Shown: piece by piece, positions 38,434 through 43,790 of the stretch
Position numbering within the stretch: position 1 is the first letter of the stretch
How the letters are laid out: every line of letters starts with the position of its first letter
Source of the DNA: a virus
IMG/VR virus record: IMGVR_UViG_3300033145_000463
Location: 1 to 43,790 of that record
Length of the DNA: 43,790 bases
Reading direction: 5' to 3' (one strand)
Made by a program: the position numbers and the translations under genes
The notes under the pieces: model-generated
What the model was told of the DNA's origin: nothing
The model's input: the letters and a program-made list of their open reading frames with translations, nothing else
The model's database searches: none

Positions 38434-39347
38434 TAAGCTGGCACTACAACGTCACCACAAGTAATATCATAACCATCATGTGCAAGCTCTAAAGTATAAG
38501 TTTTTCCCGCCGTCAATAATGCCGTTTCATCAGCTATATATATGCCTTGATCCTGATCGGTTGTGTCCCACTTGTCAGTACTCGCCAAAGTATAAGCTGT
38601 AAATGGTGTTGCCTGGTCTCTGAATGCTACATCTCCCCATACAATGCCTGTAATTGGGTCACCATGACGGTCAGTTATTGCTATTACCTGACACCCTGTT
38701 ATTGCAGGACTTGATACCGTCCCAGTAGCATCAATAAGAGAATAAAAATCAGAATCAGAATGAACATTACCATCGGCAACTGTTACTGATATAAGATCGT
38801 TCATATCATCAGGATTCTCAATAGTAAATGATATCTCAACCATACTTGGAGCTTCACGTGTTTGAAGTTGGAAGTCAGGAACTTTAATATTCCCTATTTT
38901 CAAAGGATATAAATCTGTTCCGTCATCTTTTCCCCAAATACGAGAATCATTATCAGCAAGATAAACAGCAATACTTCTGTTTTCCAACACCTTAAATTCT
39001 TTAAGATACTGAGCAACAACGTCAATCATTTTATATTTTATAAAGTAAGTACCGTCTGCTAATTTCTTATAAAAACCGCCTTCATTATACTCAGCTGCTT
39101 CGTCTTGTTCAGACATAGCGCCAAATATAATATTAGTCGGAACAACTTTTTCAAGAAAGTCCGATCCGAAAGCCGGCTTGTCAAAAAGAGTTTGCCAATT
39201 AGCAATCGCAGCTGCATCCGCTTGACTGATATAGTTTTCTGTACCATCTTCTTTGATTTGAGCAACGAACATAAATCGTCTTATCTCAGACATTACCAGA
39301 GGACAGTCCCCGCTTCCGGGATTTGGTAAATTTGAATCACAACCCAT
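38433..39347 (-). CDS. Major tail (tube) protein
   Basis: 304 residues. N-terminal part (CDSNLPNPGSGDC, then KEDGTENYI) and a beta-rich middle (SMVEISFTIENPDDMNDLI) with an Ig-like C-terminal domain (residues about 205-304, GKTYTLELAHDGYDI) fit a tail-tube subunit with a surface Ig module. Gene order (before the gp10-like and tape-measure genes) supports it. Confidence 0.65.
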   Translation of the reverse strand: MGCDSNLPNPGSGDCPLVMSEIRRFMFVAQIKEDGTENYISQADAAAIANWQTLFDKPAFGSDFLEKVVPTNIIFGAMSEQDEAAEYNEGGFYKKLADGTYFIKYKMIDVVAQYLKEFKVLENRSIAVYLADNDSRIWGKDDGTDLYPLKIGNIKVPDFQLQTREAPSMVEISFTIENPDDMNDLISVTVADGNVHSDSDFYSLIDATGTVSSPAITGCQVIAITDRHGDPITGIVWGDVAFRDQATPFTAYTLASTDKWDTTDQDQGIYIADETALLTAGKTYTLELAHDGYDITCGDVVVPA

Positions 39348-39349
39348 AA

Positions 39350-39523
39350 TTATTTAATTTTTATTCTGGTTAATTTTTTGTAAACTTTTTTAATCAATGT
39401 CTTTGAAGGCTTTTTAATTTTGCCATTCTCAACATCTTGATCGATTTGTAAGCAAAACCAATCGTAATCATTAGCCTTGACTTTATTAATATTCCAATTT
39501 TCGTGCGTTAGTTTTTTCAGCAT
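39350..39523 (-). CDS. Small basic hypothetical protein
   Basis: 57 residues (MLKKLTHENWNINKVKANDY at the start), basic C-terminus (KKPSKTLIKKVYKKLTRIK). It fills the space between the tail-terminator-like and tail-tube genes, overlapping the former by seven bases. Unknown function. Confidence 0.55.
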   Translation of the reverse strand: MLKKLTHENWNINKVKANDYDWFCLQIDQDVENGKIKKPSKTLIKKVYKKLTRIKIK

Positions 39524-40008
39524 GATGTATAGTTATTATAAATTAATTCACAAGTAAATTCCATAACAAAACGAGGTTGCATATCTCCCGCATTACCCAT
39601 ACCTACTACCTTAAACCCGTAAGGCTCTTTCTTTAAAATATTGACAATATCCTGTCTAATTTCTTCATCTCCTCTGTGTGTAACAGCTGATAGTTTAGAT
39701 AAGTCCCCCCAAAATACTATGCGTATAATTGCGGTATTCATATCATCAGCATTAATATCATCAACAACAAAATAAGAACCTACCTTATAAGTATCATCAA
39801 ACTTAACCTCTTTATACTCATTGCCTCCGATATTGACTTCTGGAATAATCTCATCACCTCGCTCATTCTCATAAACACGGCCATAAGAAGCGTAGGTATT
39901 TGCATTTATATTCCAAGTAGTTGGTAGATTTGTATTAAACCAACATTGAAGCTGCTGAATAGCAACATCAACACCAACTGGACTTGATTTTTTATGCAGT
40001 TCGCTCAT
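39517..40008 (-). CDS. Tail-terminator-like protein
   Basis: 163 residues, mixed alpha/beta. RIVFWGDLSKLSAVTHRG and DEEIRQDIVNILKKEPYGF fit the small alpha/beta proteins that cap the tail at the head end. It overlaps the previous gene by four bases. Assignment from place and fold impression only. Confidence 0.5.
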   Translation of the reverse strand: MSELHKKSSPVGVDVAIQQLQCWFNTNLPTTWNINANTYASYGRVYENERGDEIIPEVNIGGNEYKEVKFDDTYKVGSYFVVDDINADDMNTAIIRIVFWGDLSKLSAVTHRGDEEIRQDIVNILKKEPYGFKVVGMGNAGDMQPRFVMEFTCELIYNNYTSC

Positions 40009-40418
40009 CGTGTATATGCCACCCTTAGATCACCTGTTGTTACTGATACTAAAGTCAATTTCCAACACACATACTTAAAGTTCCATTTGTCGGCTCTAAA
40101 TGCTATTCTCGACTTCGTTATTCCATTTACTGTTTCTGTGTATGTAGAGGTGTTTAACGTAAAAGGATTACGAGTATCATCAATAGCTGTCATTGTACTA
40201 TCGTTAGTCGAATAGCCAAAGCTCAATGTAGCATCATCGGCATCAAAATTAGTAAAATCAAACGTTACCGAGCTGCCTTTTTCAGTTCTGAAACCATAAA
40301 ATATAGTCGTATCTGTTGTTATTGTACTGACATCAATCGTATATACATAAGGGGCTCCACTCTGAGCAAATACCCCAAACGATAACAAGGCAAATAATAT
40401 AATTAGTAAATTTTTCAT
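40005..40418 (-). CDS. Small secreted beta protein (A|Q signal peptide) in head-tail operon
   Basis: 137 residues. Signal peptide MKNLLIILFALLSFGVFA|Q, then beta strands (YVYTIDVSTITTDTTIFYGF; SVTFDFTNFDADDATL) in the style of a jelly roll or Ig-like domain. Start overlaps the upstream gene by four bases. Unexpected among virion genes. Confidence 0.65.
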   Translation of the reverse strand: MKNLLIILFALLSFGVFAQSGAPYVYTIDVSTITTDTTIFYGFRTEKGSSVTFDFTNFDADDATLSFGYSTNDSTMTAIDDTRNPFTLNTSTYTETVNGITKSRIAFRADKWNFKYVCWKLTLVSVTTGDLRVAYTR

Positions 40419-41473
40419 CTTGACGTAAATTGTTGAATTTTCGGTTTACTTGTGAAATTCTTTGTTAAATCCTTTATCTCTTTACCAAGCCTATTATATA
40501 GACCCTTAGAAATAGGAAAATTAGTGTTATAAGCATTTCCATTAAGTTCAAAAAAGACTTGTTCTTTGGTTATCCTTTCGAATAGATTACTCCTATCAGA
40601 ATTATAAATCATACTTAGCACGTCAGCACATAGCTGTAATTGAATCGCAGTAGCGAAATCGCTTTTATTGTCTAAGATAGCTGAAGTATAGTCCCGATGT
40701 GAAGATACATCGAAGTTTAGGCCGTATGTCTTATCGGTATATTCCATATCTTCCAAATCCCATAGCGTAGCAGAATTATGTCCGGTAACTTTAAATGGTG
40801 TGAACGATGCGCAATTCATCACGTTTTGTTTCCCCGCGTTATTGTATTCACGATTTAAAGCCTTTGGTGTTAACCCATCTGTCAGGTATCCGACATAAAA
40901 TTTACCACCTACATAAGTTTTTGAAAAATAAAGAATCCAATCAGTTAACGCACTCACAGTATCATCATTTTCTACTGTTGTCAGCTCATATGTCTTTAAT
41001 GGACTGCTTTTTGATGAGTGAAATAAATAAACATCGAACGTATCAACGGCATCAAAACTTGAAATCAATGACTTAATTTGAACAGTAATATCTTTACACC
41101 TACTTGTTTGAATCTCATAACCGACAAAATCGGTAGCGTTATCCAAAGCATTTGTATTGATATTCTCGTTATCAAATAATAGTCTTGATTCTATCAAATC
41201 AGAGCCAACTTTAAAAACGGCATTCATCACTTTTAAAATAGCTGCTTTTTGCAAATTGTCTAAATAAGTGTTAAAGTTAGCGTCTGAAATAGACGAATCG
41301 GAAACACAATATTTGACATGCTTAACAGTATTCATTGGATGACCGTCCTGAAAAATCAGTCCTGATCCTGATACAAGATTATCAGCATCTAATATATCCC
41401 AGCCTATTTCGGTAGGCTGTCGCCAGCCTACCGATTTGTACAGACCTGTTATTATTTCACTTGCTTGGTACAC
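40415..41473 (-). CDS. Structural protein of head-tail region
   Basis: 352 residues, mixed alpha/beta, no motif recognised. The C-terminal 100 residues are helical (ATAIQLQLCADVLSMIYNSD). It lies between two signal-peptide genes, overlapping both by one to four bases, and after the capsid gene; a head-completion or minor capsid role is inferred from order. Confidence 0.6.
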   Translation of the reverse strand: MYQASEIITGLYKSVGWRQPTEIGWDILDADNLVSGSGLIFQDGHPMNTVKHVKYCVSDSSISDANFNTYLDNLQKAAILKVMNAVFKVGSDLIESRLLFDNENINTNALDNATDFVGYEIQTSRCKDITVQIKSLISSFDAVDTFDVYLFHSSKSSPLKTYELTTVENDDTVSALTDWILYFSKTYVGGKFYVGYLTDGLTPKALNREYNNAGKQNVMNCASFTPFKVTGHNSATLWDLEDMEYTDKTYGLNFDVSSHRDYTSAILDNKSDFATAIQLQLCADVLSMIYNSDRSNLFERITKEQVFFELNGNAYNTNFPISKGLYNRLGKEIKDLTKNFTSKPKIQQFTSR

Positions 41474-41895
41474 TATTTAATCGTTTTTGTCATTATTGGT
41501 TTGATTAAATAAGAACCAGTAACCTTTGTTGATTCCGTCCCACTACCGGTAAATAATACCCTGTAATAAAGATCGGGAGTTACGACTGTATTCCAAACAA
41601 AAGTAGTTCCGTCATCAACAGTCATTGAATCGGCTGTTGATGCGAAAGTTAGTATTGTAGCGAAATTCGTACCATCAATACTTGATTGCAATACACCGCT
41701 ACCAGCTGCTGTACCTGATAATTCGGTTGAAAGAACATGAACGCTTAGAGTATAATTTCCTAAGATTTTGCCCGTAGTTAGCGTGGCCGTCCCTGCATTA
41801 GTAATCGTGTCATTTGTGAACGTGACTACTTTTTGTGCTTTTACTGTAAATGCAAAACACGCAATTAAACTAATTATTAAAAATAACTTTTTCAT
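41473..41895 (-). CDS. Small secreted beta protein (A|Q signal peptide) after the capsid gene
   Basis: 140 residues. Signal peptide MKKLFLIISLIACFAFTVKA|Q (cleavage after residue 20), then a Thr/Ser/Gly-rich beta domain (ATLTTGKILGNYTLSVHV; LYYRVLFTGSGTEST). Three bases after the capsid stop. Fold and place would suit a capsid decoration protein, but the export signal argues for the periplasm or outside. Confidence 0.65.
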   Translation of the reverse strand: MKKLFLIISLIACFAFTVKAQKVVTFTNDTITNAGTATLTTGKILGNYTLSVHVLSTELSGTAAGSGVLQSSIDGTNFATILTFASTADSMTVDDGTTFVWNTVVTPDLYYRVLFTGSGTESTKVTGSYLIKPIMTKTIK

Positions 41896-41897
41896 AA

Positions 41898-42914
41898 TTA
41901 CGATCTTAAAGCATGTTTAAATACAGTTGCAGCATTAGAAGTAGTAAGCGGAGCATTAACAAACGCAAAATCAAGCGTTAATTCATACTCAAATACAACG
42001 TCCTGAGTTTCCCCAACTGAGCCGGATGTATCTGTTCCAACTTCACGGACATGTACAGCGCATTCAATTCCAAGTCCAAATGGATCCATCATAGAAGTAT
42101 ATGTGTAATCCTTTGTGTCTTTTCCAACTTTATTTAAGCTCGGAATTCTGTGTACAAGTGCCGATGTTCCTTTCGGAATAGCATAACCAAGACCAATCTG
42201 CTCATCACCCGGAGTAATTGAAGGGCTCTCAAACATGTTAAGTCCCGCAAATTGCCATCCAAGATTTACGGCATTGCTCCCGCCTTGATTAGCTTTCTGC
42301 ATTGCAAGAGCGTAAAGAGTTGGATCAGCGATAAAATCGAGATTTGTGTAATTGTTCTCTCTCATCATAGATGAGATATACTGAAATACAAAATCTTGAT
42401 TCGCATTATCAATCTCCCATACGTAGTTAGAATCATCCCAAGTGCCGCGCTCCCCATCGGTTGCATCGTTTACTTGTGATTTGTTTGTGTTCAGCGATGT
42501 AGCTGCTAACGCTTCAATAGTGTCGAATAGGTGAATGAACGCACCCATTATTCTACCTTTAAGCATTTGAGCCTCGCCGATGTAGTTTCTGTCAGCTGCT
42601 TTTAATGATGATTTGAATTCCTGTCCCCTGATTGCAAAACTCAAAGTAACTTTTTGAGAATCTCCAAAAGCAGAAGCAGCATGATCGTGCGCTCTTGCTG
42701 TGATAGCATCAGAAGCCGATAAAGCAAGACAATAACTTTCTACTGTCATGCTATCAGACTTATAAATACTATCCAATTCAGGAAGTAATACAGGTGCATT
42801 GCCTGTCAAGACACGTATAATTGAGTAATCTTTGTGTCTATATTCGGGTTTTGCCATGTCATCATTCAACATAGACTGAGCAGTAACCAATAAGGAATCT
42901 GCATAATTTGCCAT
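41898..42914 (-). CDS. Major capsid protein (HK97-fold candidate)
   Basis: 338 residues. Start MANYADSLLVTAQSMLNDDM, then a mixed chain with the features of HK97-type capsid proteins: E-rich strand (FAIRGQEFKSSLKAADRNY), a spine-helix region (RIMGAFIHLFDTIEALAATS) and a C-terminal beta part (FEYELTLDFAFVNAPLTTS). Gene order after the scaffold and its own strong promoter (43022-43052) support the call. Confidence 0.78.
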   Translation of the reverse strand: MANYADSLLVTAQSMLNDDMAKPEYRHKDYSIIRVLTGNAPVLLPELDSIYKSDSMTVESYCLALSASDAITARAHDHAASAFGDSQKVTLSFAIRGQEFKSSLKAADRNYIGEAQMLKGRIMGAFIHLFDTIEALAATSLNTNKSQVNDATDGERGTWDDSNYVWEIDNANQDFVFQYISSMMRENNYTNLDFIADPTLYALAMQKANQGGSNAVNLGWQFAGLNMFESPSITPGDEQIGLGYAIPKGTSALVHRIPSLNKVGKDTKDYTYTSMMDPFGLGIECAVHVREVGTDTSGSVGETQDVVFEYELTLDFAFVNAPLTTSNAATVFKHALRS

Positions 42915-42994
42915 TTTGAATAGATTTAAAAAATTAATAAATAGATTTAAGCCCGTTCTGGCAAATACTTGTAGTTGATCTACTACGGAAAGGA

Positions 42995-43012
42995 GGGAGT
43001 TTTTACACTCCC
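42995..43012 (-). promoter_or_regulatory. 5' hairpin of capsid mRNA
   Basis: Stem GGGAGT/ACTCCC with a six-base loop. It lies within about the first 25 bases of the transcript from the promoter at 43022-43052; such a 5' stem may protect the capsid mRNA from decay. There is no U run on the minus strand, so it is not a good terminator in that direction. Confidence 0.5.
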
Positions 43013-43021
43013 TTTAATTTG

Positions 43022-43052
43022 CAAATATAGTAAATTATTTGCTCATATCAAA
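43022..43052 (-). promoter_or_regulatory. Capsid promoter (TTTG-N19-TATATTTG)
   Basis: Minus strand TTTG (43049-43052), 19 bases, TATATTTG (43022-43029), full match to the Bacteroidota consensus. It overlaps the last codons of the scaffold gene and gives the capsid gene its own supply of mRNA. Confidence 0.7.
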
Positions 43053-43790
43053 ATTTTCATTGTCTTTTCTTATTTTACTTAATAAAGCAGCTCTGTCACT
43101 TATCTTGATATCCTCCTCATCACAATACTTCACAAACTCTGAATTCGTTGTAATATGTGATAGCTCAGTAGCACCTTCGCCACCTTCATTTCCCCCTCCT
43201 CTACCGTCTTTTTTGACTACAATACCCTGCTCTGTCATAAAATTTGCCATATCAATTTTTACATCAACAGGTTTTTCTGTTTTATCTCGTAGCTCTTTGC
43301 CGTCGATCTTAATTATTAACTCATTCTCATCATTGTAAGCAAGATCACGAGACATACGATAGACCTGTGTTAATGATTGCTTATTCCATCCCTGTGGTAA
43401 TTCATCAGGCATAACAGCTTTTATCCTATCATTGATCTTTGCAGATGTTTTATGAGCATTAAACGAGTTTGATAACTCTACTTTATCTTGCTCTAACGTG
43501 CCGATAGTACCTTGTAATTTTTCAACAGTCGTTTTTAGATCGTCAATTTTCTGGTTGGGCTCAATTTTTGCATCTGTCAAAGTTTTGTCGTTTGATGCTT
43601 TTAATAGGTTTTCAATAGTTTTGCCTTCGAATGACAACCCGCCGGCATCACGAAGTCTTTTGACTTCCATTTCAACAATAGTATTGCCGCCTTTCTTAGC
43701 AGCTTCTTTTCCTATTGTTTCTTTGAGTGTTTCAAGTGATTCATCTGTAAAGATGTTTACACCCTCGACCTTTAAGTCTTTTAACTCGGT
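43035..43790 (-). CDS. Putative capsid scaffold protein, C-terminal part
   Basis: Continuation of the gene that starts at 219; bases 43677-43790 duplicate 1-114. The stop is at 43035. Residues about 75-286: coiled coil (KIDDLKTTVEKLQGTIGTLE), a middle with DELPQGWNKQSLTQVYRMS, a Gly-rich linker (KKDGRGGGNEGGEG) and a short C-terminal helical domain, which is common in scaffolds that bind capsid subunits through their end. Read alone, this part would seem to start at an internal Met (43670). Confidence 0.7.
   Translation of the reverse strand, partial: TELKDLKVEGVNIFTDESLETLKETIGKEAAKKGGNTIVEMEVKRLRDAGGLSFEGKTIENLLKASNDKTLTDAKIEPNQKIDDLKTTVEKLQGTIGTLEQDKVELSNSFNAHKTSAKINDRIKAVMPDELPQGWNKQSLTQVYRMSRDLAYNDENELIIKIDGKELRDKTEKPVDVKIDMANFMTEQGIVVKKDGRGGGNEGGEGATELSHITTNSEFVKYCDEEDIKISDRAALLSKIRKDNENFDMSK
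43677..43790. repeat. Right copy of 114-bp terminal direct repeat
   Basis: Exact copy of 1-114. Base 43676 is the last unique base; the scaffold gene reads in frame across the join, which supports circular closure. Confidence 0.95.

Noticed and set aside
1-43790. tRNA or rRNA genes
   Set aside because: No cloverleaf with a T-loop consensus or rRNA-like stretch was noticed on either strand; a covariance-model scan would be needed to be certain.

Overview
The window reads as one complete, circularly permuted genome of a tailed phage (siphovirus-like) infecting a member of the Bacteroidota. Bases 1-114 recur exactly as 43677-43790, so the unique molecule is about 43,676 bp, and one gene (putative scaffold) runs across the junction. 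Host evidence: AT-rich sequence, no Shine-Dalgarno pattern, several promoters of the Bacteroidota type (TTTG or TTG, 19-20 bases, TAnnTTTG), and Sec signal peptides with the A|Q cleavage site typical of that phylum.

Almost everything is on the minus strand, so transcription runs from high to low coordinates. From about 25.4 kb down to 23.5 kb lie small genes and a lysis set (holin-like, DUF5675, unimolecular-spanin-like). From 22.4 to 20.5 kb is a recombination block (ERF annealing protein, DEDDy exonuclease). From 19.8 to 12.4 kb are accessory and nucleic-acid genes: NUMOD4/HNH/AP2 endonuclease, Hsp20-like plus GHKL-ATPase pair, a DnaA domain IV-like protein, a DNA methyltransferase, NinB-like and HNH proteins, and many small cysteine-rich proteins. 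From 12.2 to 8.1 kb is a replication and NAD+ block: GIY-YIG endonuclease, replisome-organizer-like protein, DnaC-like loader, a PRPP-synthetase homologue and a NAMPT homologue. Small genes follow to 5.1 kb. Terminase, metallopeptidase, portal, scaffold and capsid run from 5.0 kb through the junction to 41.9 kb, followed by head-tail joining genes, tail tube, tape measure, baseplate-like proteins, fibre-like proteins and a second membrane-protein trio (41.9-26.9 kb).

Two islands lie on the plus strand: a pentapeptide-repeat gene (22.5-23.5 kb) and a three-gene cassette of unknown function (25.6-26.9 kb). Each has a Bacteroidota -7 box and an intrinsic terminator, so they look like independently expressed accessory modules.

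Most interesting: (1) the adjacent PRPP-synthetase/NAMPT pair, which matches the gene pair of the phage NAD+ reconstitution pathway NARP1; (2) five proteins inside the structural operons with host-type A|Q Sec signal peptides; (3) a perfect 70-bp element present twice, each time directly after a stop codon and in the same sense as transcription; (4) a 12-bp palindrome (TGTTACGTAACA and variants) at four places, three of them with the same spacing to a promoter; (5) structured leaders in front of both free-standing homing-endonuclease genes. All functions are inferred from sequence reading only; no database search was run.
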